Below are positions 29,586 to 37,112 of a stretch of DNA of 64,000 bases, piece after piece. Origin of the DNA: Rhodovulum visakhapatnamense (GTDB taxonomy: Bacteria; Pseudomonadota; Alphaproteobacteria; Rhodobacterales; Rhodobacteraceae); the NCBI RefSeq assembly GCF_004365965.1, contig NZ_SOEB01000001.1:124001-188000 (forward strand), given 5' to 3'. The notes beneath the pieces are model-generated. The model was not told the origin of the DNA and made no database searches. It saw nothing but the letters and a program-made list of their open reading frames with translations. Numbering within the stretch: the stretch's first letter is position 1; each line of letters starts with the position of its first letter. The position numbers were made by a program, and so were the translations under genes.

Positions 29586-30071
29586 ATGCGATTTCCGTTC
29601 CCCCCTGTCATGATCCTTTTTGTGCTCGCCGGTTGCGTCGATCACACGTCATCGGGGGCGGCGCGAGGCGACGCGAAATTTCTGTCCGGTGACGAGATCC
29701 TGACGAAGGTCATCGATCAGCCGCTCAGCACCAATGTCCCCTCTGTCTGGGTCTTCCGGTCGGATGGTGTCGAGTATTCCGTTGGCACGAAGGGGCACCA
29801 CTGGGCTGCCAAGGGGCGGTGGTGGCTGGACGGCGATGTGTTGTGTTGGCAGGGCGTAAACAATCTGCTGAAGACAGGTCGAGAGTCCGGGCAAATTCTG
29901 GTCACGGAGATTACCCCCTACGGCCCACGCTGCAGCAGGGTCGTGGAAACGCCCGGGGGATTCGAAATGACGCGGACTGCAAAGGCCAGCTCCATGCAGA
30001 ACTGGGGTCTGAGGAAGATCGACAGCATGCCGGCCGAACCCGCCGTCGTCGTCAGTCAGGCAGAGAACTAG
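29586..30071 (+). CDS. Small lipoprotein of unknown function
   Basis: A 161-residue protein with a short lipoprotein signal (MRFPFPPVMILFVLAGC), with the lipid-modified Cys at residue 17. The mature part is predicted beta-rich, with WWLDGDVLCWQG and YGPRCSRVVETPGGFEMTR resembling small outer-surface or DUF-type domains in which two cysteines could pair. GGAGAAG precedes the ATG at 29586. Base composition is less GC-rich than its neighbours, a hint of later acquisition. No family recognised; stands alone. Confidence 0.75.
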   Translation: MRFPFPPVMILFVLAGCVDHTSSGAARGDAKFLSGDEILTKVIDQPLSTNVPSVWVFRSDGVEYSVGTKGHHWAAKGRWWLDGDVLCWQGVNNLLKTGRESGQILVTEITPYGPRCSRVVETPGGFEMTRTAKASSMQNWGLRKIDSMPAEPAVVVSQAEN

Positions 30072-30395
30072 GCATTTCAAAGACTTGCGGGGCCGCGCCA
30101 ACAGGCGCACCGGCGGTGACCGGGCTTTGGTCGGCATCTTGTCAGTCACGACCGTTGGCAACTCTGTGCGCTTTTGCGCCATTTGCCATTTCGGCTGCCG
30201 CCGAAAGGTGATCTAGCTCGGCTCAGCTTTCGCGCGGGACTCCGGCGCCCGGCGCCGAAGCCGATGGCGGCCTGCGACCCAAGCGATGCCGGTGCAGCGG
30301 CCGCCCGGTGCGAAAGCGGCCCCCGGACGGACTGGCCCGCCACGGCGCGTGCCCGATCCGCCCGGCGGCCGTCTGGACGTTGCAAGGAGACGAAA
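30072..30395. other. Intergenic region before the lactate dehydrogenase-like gene
   Basis: In these 324 bases I see no convincing gene. A perfect seven-base-pair hairpin (TTTCGGC/GCCGAAA, 30189-30206) with loop TGCC lies near the middle, and a smaller GCGC-TTTT-GCGC element is just upstream. The dehydrogenase ribosome site AAGGAG (30382-30387) ends the region. No clear promoter was identified. Confidence 0.5.
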
Positions 30396-31385
30396 ATGCA
30401 TACCAACAAGCTCGTTGTCATCGGGGCAGGGCATGTCGGGTCCTATGTCCTGGCCGATGCCATGAAGATCGGCCTCTTCGCCGAGATCGGCGTCATCGAC
30501 ATTCTCGAAAACGTGGCCTTCGGCGAGGCGCTCGACCAGGCGCAGGCGACGGCCTTGCCCTATATGAGCAATATCAAGGTCACCTCGGGCGGCTACGAGC
30601 AATGCGTCGATGCCGACGTGATCGTCGTGGCCGCGGGGCCAAGCGTCATTCCCGACCCCGACGATCCCAAGGCCGAACCCGACCGCACTCTTTTGACCAC
30701 CACCAACTGCCAGGTGATCCGCGAGGTGATGGCGGGGATCGTCAGGCACACGACCGAGGCCATCGTCATCCTGATCACCAACCCGCTCGATACCATGGTC
30801 TACATCGCCGAGAACGAATTCGGCTATCCGCGCGGGCGGGTCTTCGGGACGGGGACGATGCTTGATTCAGCGCGGCTTCGGAAGGTCGTGGCCGACGCCT
30901 GCGGGATCGACCCGAAGTCGGTCACCGGCTTCATGATGGGCGAACATGGCAGCACCGCCTTCCCGGTCCTGAGCCATGTCAATGTCGCGGGCATCCCCTT
31001 CGCGGATCTCGGCCGCCATTTCGAGGCCTCCCACGACATCCACGACCCCGAGACGGTCAAGGCCCGGGTGATCAGCGCGGCCTATGACGTCTTTAACGGC
31101 AAGGGCTGGACCAATGCGGGCGTCGCCCAGTCGGCGGTGACCATGGCCCGCGCCGTGCTGCTGGACGAACGCAGCGTCTTTCCCGCCTGCACCACCCTGC
31201 GCGGCCAGTACGGCCATGACGGCGACGTGGCGCTCAGCATGCCCTGCGTTCTGGGGCGCGAGGGGATCGTGAAACAGCTTCCGGTCAGCCTGAATGCCTG
31301 GGAGACGGCAAAGCTTGCCGAAAGCATCGCCTTCATCCAGTCCGCGATGCGCGATGCCGGAACCGGCCCCGACAAGGCCGTCTGA
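30396..31385 (+). CDS. L-lactate/2-hydroxyacid dehydrogenase (LDH/MDH superfamily)
   Basis: A 329-residue NAD-dependent dehydrogenase. The N-terminal VVIGAGHVGSYV is the Rossmann glycine motif. The catalytic set is present: Asp157 and Arg160 in GTMLDSAR and His184 in MGEHGS. The substrate loop after VVAAG is longer than usual (SVIPDPDDPKAEPDR, about 83-97) and has neither the Gln of typical lactate nor the Arg of malate dehydrogenases at the usual place, more like L-2-hydroxyisocaproate dehydrogenases. Activity on lactate is therefore likely but not certain. It has a good AAGGAG site and stands as a single gene. Confidence 0.88.
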   Translation: MHTNKLVVIGAGHVGSYVLADAMKIGLFAEIGVIDILENVAFGEALDQAQATALPYMSNIKVTSGGYEQCVDADVIVVAAGPSVIPDPDDPKAEPDRTLLTTTNCQVIREVMAGIVRHTTEAIVILITNPLDTMVYIAENEFGYPRGRVFGTGTMLDSARLRKVVADACGIDPKSVTGFMMGEHGSTAFPVLSHVNVAGIPFADLGRHFEASHDIHDPETVKARVISAAYDVFNGKGWTNAGVAQSAVTMARAVLLDERSVFPACTTLRGQYGHDGDVALSMPCVLGREGIVKQLPVSLNAWETAKLAESIAFIQSAMRDAGTGPDKAV

Positions 31386-31469
31386 GACAAGTGCAACGGG
31401 ACGGGCGGTCGAAAAATCTCGGCCACTGTGTTGCGCTCGGGGCAGTCCTCTTGTCAGCGGCTCACCCCG

Positions 31470-31494
31470 GGCGCATATTCTACCCAGGCGCATA
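31470..31494 (+). promoter_or_regulatory. Direct repeat upstream of the toxin-antitoxin pair
   Basis: GGCGCATA occurs at 31470-31477 and again at 31487-31494, a 17-base period, 50-75 bases before the antitoxin start. Type II toxin-antitoxin operons are usually autoregulated at repeats of this kind, but two 8-base copies could be chance. Confidence 0.3.
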
Positions 31495-31544
31495 CTATGG
31501 GCGCGAATTGGGGCGGTTCTTCAGGGGCCGCCGGATGGGTGTGG

Positions 31545-31742
31545 ATGGCAAAGTCCTTTGAGCGGTATGTGGACAAGCAGCCCGAGAAGGGCGGTTGCGT
31601 TGTCCGGGAGGCAAGGACGGGGCGTTTTCTGTCTGTCGAGACGTCCAAAGGCAGCTCGAAGGTCAGGCCCGCTACCGAGGCCGTAATTCGCGATGCTTCC
31701 GCGCGGCGAAACGATGCGCTGAAGAGGTTGGCTGATCGGTAA
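31545..31742 (+). CDS. Putative antitoxin of a Doc-type toxin-antitoxin system
   Basis: A 65-residue, highly charged protein (MAKSFERYVDKQPEKGG start, KRLADR end) directly upstream of a Doc-like toxin gene. Small size, charge and gene order fit an antitoxin; I cannot place it in a named antitoxin family. GTG 31539 and ATG 31497 are alternative in-frame starts. The last codons overlap the start region of the toxin: the GAAGAGG near its end would be the toxin's ribosome site. Base composition is lower in GC than surroundings. Confidence 0.65.
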   Translation: MAKSFERYVDKQPEKGGCVVREARTGRFLSVETSKGSSKVRPATEAVIRDASARRNDALKRLADR

Positions 31743-32115
31743 GAGACATTACCGACTGAGTCTTGGCGATGCACTGACCGTGCATGACGAAGCTCTGCGG
31801 TATGGCGGGTGCGATGGCATTGTCAGTCTTGATAGGATCGAGTCCGCTATATCTCGGTCATATTCAGGGTATCATCGCAGCATATGGCGAAAGGCAGCGG
31901 CACTGACGCAAGCCATGGTCGGAAATCATCGCTTTGTCGACGGCAACAAGCGAACGGCCCTGCTGCTGGTAGAGACGCTGATCGAGCGTAGCGGCTCCTA
32001 TCGCGTCCTGTCCGGACAAGACCGGTTCGACGCTCTCATCGTTGGGGTGGCGTCCGGCGAGATCGGTTTTGACGCCCTCGTCGTTTGGTTTGAGGAGCGC
32101 GTCGCGCGCCGGTGA
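31735..32115 (+). CDS. Death-on-curing (Doc/Fic) family toxin
   Basis: A toxin that in the P1 Doc prototype phosphorylates elongation factor Tu and stops translation. The Fic motif HRFVDGNKRTALLLVE is intact, including the catalytic His and the GNKR loop. Doc homology (RLSLGDALTVHDEALRYGG) extends upstream of the first standard start codon, GTG 31780. The frame opens at 31735 after a TGA, and the only codon placed correctly behind the GAAGAGG site (seven bases) is ATC at 31735, overlapping the antitoxin stop. That gives 126 residues, the length of P1 Doc. Initiation at ATC is inferred; otherwise the toxin is N-terminally truncated. Confidence 0.75.
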   Translation: MGKRHYRLSLGDALTVHDEALRYGGCDGIVSLDRIESAISRSYSGYHRSIWRKAAALTQAMVGNHRFVDGNKRTALLLVETLIERSGSYRVLSGQDRFDALIVGVASGEIGFDALVVWFEERVARR

Positions 32116-32146
32116 CCGTGCTTGACACCCGCGGCGACGCGTCCGT

Positions 32147-33754
32147 TCAAACCTGCATTTCCTTGGTTGCCGACAGGGTCAGCTCGGGATGGTCGCGCAC
32201 CACGCGGTCGATGTCCCATTGCAGCCGGGTCATGTAGACCACGTCACCGTCATTGTCGGTCGCCATGTGCTGCTTGTTCTTCTGCACGAAGCTCTCGACC
32301 GCCGTCTTCTCGCCATGGACCCAGCGGGCCGAGGTGAATTGCGACGGCTCGAACCGCACCGGCAGGCCGTATTCCTGCTCGATCCGGCTGGCCAGAACCT
32401 CGAATTGCAGCGCGCCGACGACACCCACGATGAAGCCCGAGCCCACCATCGGCTTGAAGACCTTGGCCGCGCCCTCTTCGGCAAACTGCATCAGGGCCTT
32501 GTCCAGATGCTTGGCCTTCATCGGGTCGCCCGCCCGGCAGTTCTTCAGCAGCTCCGGCGCGAAGGACGGAATGCCGGTGACCTTCAGCGCCTCGCCCTCG
32601 GTCAGCGTGTCGCCGATGCGCAATTGCCCGTGGTTCGGGATGCCGATGATGTCGCCCGCCCAGGCCTCTTCGGCCAGCTCGCGGTCGGCGGCCAGGAACA
32701 GCACCGGGCTCGACACCGTGATCGGCTTCTTGGACCGCACATGGGTCAGCTTCATGCCGCGCTGGAAATGGCCCGAGGCCAGGCGCACGAAGGCCACCCG
32801 GTCGCGGTGCTTGGGGTCCATGTTGGCCTGCACCTTGAAGACGAAGCCCGACACGACCGGTTCCTCGGGCGCGATCTGGCGCGGTTCGGCCGCCTGGATC
32901 TGCGGCTCGGGGCCATAGGTGGCGATGCCGTCCATCAGCTCCTTCACCCCGAACGAGTTGATCGCCGAGCCGAACCAGATCGGCGTCATGTGCCCTTCCA
33001 GCACCGCCTGCGGGTCGAGCGGGGGCAGAAGCTCCTTCGCCATCTCGACTTCCTCGATCAGCTTCTCGCGCAGATCCTGGGGCACATGCTCGGCCAGCTT
33101 CGGATCGTCGAGCCCCTCGATCCTGATCGACTCGGCCACCTTGTTGCGGTCGGCCCGGTCCATCAGTTCCAGCCGGTTCCGCAGCATGTCGTAGCAGCCG
33201 AGGAAATCGCGCCCGACCCCGATCGGCCAGGAGGCGGGCGTGACATGGATCGCCAGCATCTCCTGGATCTCGTCGATGATCTCGAAGGTGTCGCGGCTTT
33301 CGCGGTCCATCTTGTTACAGAAGGTCAGGATCGGCAGATCGCGCAGCCGGCAGACCTCGAACAGCTTCCGGGTCTGGCTTTCCACCCCCTTGGCGCCGTC
33401 GATCACCATCACCGCGGCATCGACCGCGGTCAGGGTGCGGTAGGTGTCCTCGGAAAAGTCGCTGTGGCCGGGCGTGTCGACCAGATTGAAGCGGAACTCG
33501 CGATAGTCGAAGGACATCGCCGAGGCCGAGACGGAAATGCCCCGGTCCTGCTCCATCTTCATGAAGTCCGACCGTGTCCGCCGCGCCTCGCCCTTGGCGC
33601 GCACCTGTCCCGCCATTTGGATCGCGCCGCCGTACAGCAGGAACTTCTCGGTCAGCGTGGTCTTGCCCGCATCGGGGTGCGAGATGATGGCAAAGGTGCG
33701 CCTCCGGGCAATTTCCGGCGGCAGGGCGGGGCGGTTCGACGGGGCATCCAGCAT
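32147..33754 (-). CDS. prfC: Peptide chain release factor 3
   Basis: A 535-residue translational GTPase that releases RF1/RF2 from the ribosome after termination. G motifs are G1 SHPDAGKTTLTE, G3 DTPGHSDFSEDTYRTL and G4 NKMDRE; GISVSASAMSFDY is the switch region typical of RF3. The C-terminal domains III-V are complete. It is on the same strand as, and downstream of, the pentapeptide-repeat gene, with 71 bases between them, and converges on the toxin gene. Confidence 0.96.
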   Translation of the reverse strand: MLDAPSNRPALPPEIARRRTFAIISHPDAGKTTLTEKFLLYGGAIQMAGQVRAKGEARRTRSDFMKMEQDRGISVSASAMSFDYREFRFNLVDTPGHSDFSEDTYRTLTAVDAAVMVIDGAKGVESQTRKLFEVCRLRDLPILTFCNKMDRESRDTFEIIDEIQEMLAIHVTPASWPIGVGRDFLGCYDMLRNRLELMDRADRNKVAESIRIEGLDDPKLAEHVPQDLREKLIEEVEMAKELLPPLDPQAVLEGHMTPIWFGSAINSFGVKELMDGIATYGPEPQIQAAEPRQIAPEEPVVSGFVFKVQANMDPKHRDRVAFVRLASGHFQRGMKLTHVRSKKPITVSSPVLFLAADRELAEEAWAGDIIGIPNHGQLRIGDTLTEGEALKVTGIPSFAPELLKNCRAGDPMKAKHLDKALMQFAEEGAAKVFKPMVGSGFIVGVVGALQFEVLASRIEQEYGLPVRFEPSQFTSARWVHGEKTAVESFVQKNKQHMATDNDGDVVYMTRLQWDIDRVVRDHPELTLSATKEMQV

Positions 33755-33825
33755 GGCCGCGGATATAGGTCAGGCGCAGGTCCCGCGCAATCGCCATCGG
33801 TGCGGCGTTCAGGGGTAGAAGAGGG

Positions 33826-35244
33826 TCAGACCGGGGGCAGACCCGGCAGGATCGCCCCGAGCTTGTGCATCAGCGGTTGCAGGTAATGGACGATGATCTG
33901 AGCCATCTGCGGGGCCGACTTGCCGGTCAGGGTCGCGACGATGGCAAGGTCCCCCGCATGAAGCCGGGTTCGCGCAACAACCTGCTGTGCGCGCCAGTAA
34001 AGCCGCGCGCTCAGCGCGCCAAGCTCGACAGCCTCACGCTGAACGGCCCGCTCCAGTTTCTCGTTCTCCTCGGGCCCGAAGGCCTTGATCTTCAGCGCAT
34101 TCAGTTTCTCATCGACGGCGCGGAATTCGCCAAGCGCTTCGGCGACGGACGCGGTCGTGGCATCTGCGGTGGCAATCGCGCCTTCAAGGCGGTCGAGGAT
34201 CTCGGTCGCTTCTTCTTTCGTGAAGGTGCGGGCAAGGTCCGCGTTTTCCTTCGTCAGCGCGGCCTCATGCGTTTGGGGCAGGCAATGGCGCAGGAAATCG
34301 TCATGCTGGTCCAGAAACATGCCGAGCTGGGCTTTCAGCCGTTCCGAGAAGGCCGAGGCGACGATGGGATCGACAAGGTCCCCGCGCAGGCCTGCGGCAA
34401 GAAAGACCAGACGATGCGGATTGCCGTTGTCATTGGCCGCAAGATGTCTGGCATAGTCTCGCAGGTCGGCGCGCATGTCGTGGCCCAGCTTGTTCGAAAG
34501 GCTTGCGGCGAGGCTACGGGCATTTTCGATCAACGCTTCGGCACGCTGGACGCAGCCGGGACCGAATATGGCGCCGTCCAGTGCCTGACCGGGCGGCGTG
34601 ATCGCCTCCACGCCGGTTTCCGTGATCTCGAAATCCAAGGCGCTGGCGCGGACCAGTGGAACGGTCAGGGCAAGGTCGATCTTGTCTTCTGTGTCTTCCG
34701 AGTCCGGCGGTTCCGGATCGGGCCAATGCGCCGGATGATGCAGCCCCTCGGGCAGGATCGTGCCGGTATCGCCGAGCATGGTATCGCACTGCGCTTGCGT
34801 CAGGGCAAGGGTCTGTGACAAATCCGTATACTCGGGTGTGCTGACATCGTTTGTGCGCACACCCGAGTATACGGTTCGAACATCCGCCCCCCCGAGGTCC
34901 GCCCCCCCGAGGTCCGCCCCCCCGAGGTCCGCCCCCTTGAGGTTCGCCCCCCTGAGGTTCGCCCCCCCGAGGTCCGCCCCCACTAGGTTCGCCCCCTCGA
35001 GGTTCGCCCCCCCGAGGTCCGCCCCCTTGAGGTTCGCCCCCCTGAGGTTCGCCCCCCCGAGGTCCGCCCCCACTAGGTTCGCTAGCCAAAGCGGAATACG
35101 GCTGAAAACCAGTTTGCCTGCGTTCTGGAACGCCCTCCGGAAATCCATCCCGGACAGATCAGGAACTAACTCCTCCCGCTTCTGCCGCGCGTTCCACGCC
35201 TCGACGCCTTCCAGCAGCCACTCCAGATGTTGGGGATTGCCCAT
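33826..35244 (-). CDS. Pentapeptide-repeat protein with helical C-terminal region
   Basis: A 472-residue protein. After an N-terminal helical segment ([26 protein letters not shown]) come thirteen A(N/D)LxG pentapeptides (about residues 55-120), which should fold as a right-handed quadrilateral beta-helix. A 17-residue hinge encoded by a perfect inverted repeat follows, then a Pro/Asp/Glu-rich linker, and a long C-terminal helical region (about 230-472) with a hydrophobic end. Pentapeptide proteins include gyrase inhibitors and adaptors; nothing identifies this one's role. DNA in the repeats is almost identical, implying recent expansion. The ATG at 35244 is preferred over 35268. Confidence 0.8.
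   Translation of the reverse strand: MGNPQHLEWLLEGVEAWNARQKREELVPDLSGMDFRRAFQNAGKLVFSRIPLWLANLVGADLGGANLRGANLKGADLGGANLEGANLVGADLGGANLRGANLKGADLGGADLGGADLGGADVRTVYSGVRTNDVSTPEYTDLSQTLALTQAQCDTMLGDTGTILPEGLHHPAHWPDPEPPDSEDTEDKIDLALTVPLVRASALDFEITETGVEAITPPGQALDGAIFGPGCVQRAEALIENARSLAASLSNKLGHDMRADLRDYARHLAANDNGNPHRLVFLAAGLRGDLVDPIVASAFSERLKAQLGMFLDQHDDFLRHCLPQTHEAALTKENADLARTFTKEEATEILDRLEGAIATADATTASVAEALGEFRAVDEKLNALKIKAFGPEENEKLERAVQREAVELGALSARLYWRAQQVVARTRLHAGDLAIVATLTGKSAPQMAQIIVHYLQPLMHKLGAILPGLPPV
34824..34874. repeat. 51-bp perfect inverted repeat inside the pentapeptide gene
   Basis: CCGTATACTCGGGTGTG (34824-34840) is exactly complementary to CACACCCGAGTATACGG (34858-34874), with a 17-base centre. 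The whole element is 51 bases, 17 codons in frame, located just after the pentapeptide array. It would form a very stable hairpin in mRNA or a cruciform in DNA. Confidence 0.9.
34886..35082. repeat. 15-bp tandem repeat array encoding pentapeptides
   Basis: Thirteen units of 15 bases (consensus on plus strand GCCCCCCCGAGGTCC) form the pentapeptide region. A 78-base stretch (34915-34992) is repeated without a single difference at 35005-35082, a 90-base offset, so a block of six pentapeptides was duplicated recently. Confidence 0.9.
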
Positions 35245-35304
35245 CGCCCGTCTCCTCCGCCCAAGCAAAGCCTAGATCGGCCCCGCCCAGGCGTAAAGCG
35301 GGCG

Positions 35305-36135
35305 CTACCGCGCGACCAGCAGGTCGCAGGGCGGGGCGCGCATCAGGTCATTGGCCAGCGAGCCCAGGATCGAGGGCGCGGCGCCCGCGCGGCCATGGGC
35401 GCCAAGGACCAGAAGGTCGGGGCGACGGGCCTCGATCTCGGCGTTCAGCACCAGATGGGCGGCGCCCTCGACGAGGGCGACATCGGCCAGCCGGGCGGGC
35501 AGGTCGTTCTGCGCGCGCCACTCGGCCAGGCGCATCTCGGCGCTGCGGCGGAAGGGGGCGATGGCGATGGAACTGCCATGGGGCGCGATGAAGCCGCGAT
35601 AGGGGATGTGCAGCGCGTGCACGCCGTGGATCGCGGCCCCGGGCGCCAGCCGCGCGGCGATCTGCAGTGCGGCGGTCGAGGCCGGGGCAAAGTCGAGCGC
35701 GGCCATCAGCGTGGCATAGTCGTGATCGACCGGGTCCCGCACCAGCAGAACCGGGCGCGAGATGTGGCGGACGATCCGCTCCATCGTGGTTTCGCGCAGC
35801 AGGTCGAGGAAGGGCCGGTCGCGATGCAGGCCCAGCACGACCAGCGCGGCGTCGGTCTCATCGGCCAGCCGGGGGATCGCGCTGCTGGGATCGCCGGTCA
35901 CGATGCGGGTGGCGTGCCGGACCTCGGCCGCCTGCGGGATCGCGGCGGCAAAGCGGGTCAGCCGGGTGGCGGCGGCTTCGGCCATCGGGCGAGCCACGTC
36001 CTCGGGCAGCTCGCTGTCGATGACCGTCGCCAACAGGACGTCGGCGCCCATCGCGCGGGCCAGCCGGAAGGCGCGGTTCACGGCGCGGTCGGCGCGCGGG
36101 CTGAGATCGGTGGCAACCAGGATCGTGGCGGTCAT
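35305..36135 (-). CDS. Universal stress protein with two Usp domains
   Basis: A 276-residue cytoplasmic protein with two tandem UspA-like domains: the first starts MTATILVATDLSPRADRAV, and the second ends ARRPDLLVLGAHGRAG...LRAPPCDLLVAR. The nucleotide-binding pattern G-2x-G-9x-G(S/T) is recognisable in the second domain (GAHGRAGAAPSILGSLAND). The first is less canonical, with VLGLHRDRPFLD. Such proteins respond to stress or energy limitation. The ATG at 36135 is chosen because the 29 codons upstream lack family similarity. It diverges from the ParA-like gene. Confidence 0.9.
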   Translation of the reverse strand: MTATILVATDLSPRADRAVNRAFRLARAMGADVLLATVIDSELPEDVARPMAEAAATRLTRFAAAIPQAAEVRHATRIVTGDPSSAIPRLADETDAALVVLGLHRDRPFLDLLRETTMERIVRHISRPVLLVRDPVDHDYATLMAALDFAPASTAALQIAARLAPGAAIHGVHALHIPYRGFIAPHGSSIAIAPFRRSAEMRLAEWRAQNDLPARLADVALVEGAAHLVLNAEIEARRPDLLVLGAHGRAGAAPSILGSLANDLMRAPPCDLLVAR

Positions 36136-36277
36136 CTTGTCCTCCCTTGGGTGTGTCCCGGTCAGGTCGGGGCGGCAGGCACGGCTTTCAAGGGCGACAT
36201 GGTGTCGGTTACGTATATACATTGCCTAGCAGGGGCGAACGGGTATGGTAGGGCGGTCGAAGACAAGAGGGGTGGGG

Positions 36278-36904
36278 ATGAAGACGGTGCTGATCGCCAA
36301 TCGCAAGGGCGGCTGCGGCAAGACGACGATCGCGGTGACGCTGGCTGCGGCACTGGCCGATGGCGGCTGGAAAGTGGCCCTGGCCGATGCGGACCCGCAG
36401 AAATCTGCCCTGCGCTGGCTCAAGCGCCGCCCCGCGGGCGTGCCCGAGATCCGTTCGCTGGACTGGTCGGCCGAGATCGGCGCGGGCAAGGGCGGCAAGG
36501 GCACCGACTGGGTGATCGTCGATGCGCCCGGGGCGATCTATGACGATGCTGCTGCCGGTCTGGTGGCCGAGGCGCGCGCTGTGGTGGTGCCGGTGATGCC
36601 GTCCTTCTTCGACGAGGATTCGACGCGGCGGTTCCTGAAGGAGATCGCCGAGCTGAAACGGATCCGGAAGGGCAAGGTGGGCGTCGAACTGGTCGCGAAC
36701 CGGGTCCGCCCGCGCGGCCGCGACGGGGACCGGATCCGGGCGTTGGCCGATCAGGTCGGGCAGGCGCCGGTGGCCGAAATCTCGGACCGGGTGGCCTATG
36801 GCGATCTGGCCGAGCAGGGCTTGACGGTCTTCGACAAGCCGCAGCGCGCCTATGCGGCACTCCGCGCGCAATGGACCCCGCTGCTGGCGGCCCTGACGGC
36901 GTGA
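36278..36904 (+). CDS. ParA/MinD-family ATPase (orphan)
   Basis: A 208-residue P-loop ATPase with the deviant Walker A motif NRKGGCGKTTIAVTLA, a switch II DAPG segment (VIVDAPGAIYDD) and VANRVRPRGRDGDRI. It lacks the N-terminal helix of plasmid ParA proteins. No parB, plasmid replication or cellulose-synthesis partner is nearby, so its cargo is unknown; such orphan ParAs can position large protein assemblies. MKTVLIANRKGG fixes the start. It diverges from the universal stress protein gene across a 142-base promoter region. Confidence 0.88.
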   Translation: MKTVLIANRKGGCGKTTIAVTLAAALADGGWKVALADADPQKSALRWLKRRPAGVPEIRSLDWSAEIGAGKGGKGTDWVIVDAPGAIYDDAAAGLVAEARAVVVPVMPSFFDEDSTRRFLKEIAELKRIRKGKVGVELVANRVRPRGRDGDRIRALADQVGQAPVAEISDRVAYGDLAEQGLTVFDKPQRAYAALRAQWTPLLAALTA

Positions 36905-36936
36905 TCGGGGGCGGCACTCACCCTCCGGTCATCCCC

Positions 36937-36997
36937 CAATTCTTCGCAGAAGAATTGCGTATCGGAAGGCCCCGAAACGAAAATTCGCGAATTTTCG
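36937..36997. repeat. Two closely spaced AT-rich palindromes
   Basis: CAATTCTTC-GCA-GAAGAATTG (36937-36957, nine-base-pair arms) and the 20-base perfect palindrome CGAAAATTCGCGAATTTTCG (36978-36997) lie in the 208-base gap between the ParA-like gene and the SDR. They stand out from the GC-rich surroundings. Together they may be an operator, a transcription terminator for the ParA-like gene, or a dispersed repeat element. Confidence 0.7.
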
Positions 36998-37112
36998 GGC
37001 GCTGACCTGTGCGTTCCGCGCCAGGGTGCAACGCTTTTTGGCCCCCGCTCCGGGCTTTTCCATAGCGCCATCGGCTGCTAATCCGGGGCGACGGGCGACA
37101 GGGAGCACCGCA

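Noticed and set aside
31780-32115. Doc toxin annotated only from GTG 31780
   Set aside because: This would cut off a conserved 15-residue N-terminal segment and has no ribosome site; the upstream ATC fits better, though unproven.
34824-34874. Integron attC site or intrinsic terminator
   Set aside because: No integrase or cassette structure is seen, no T-run follows, and the element lies within an uninterrupted coding frame.
34886-35082. CRISPR-like or satellite repeat array
   Set aside because: The units are contiguous 15-mers without spacers and encode pentapeptides in frame, so this is a coding repeat.
36158-36240. PpsR/CrtJ-type TGT-N12-ACA site upstream of the universal stress gene
   Set aside because: The spacing is 13 and not 12 bases, and no photosynthesis gene is adjacent.
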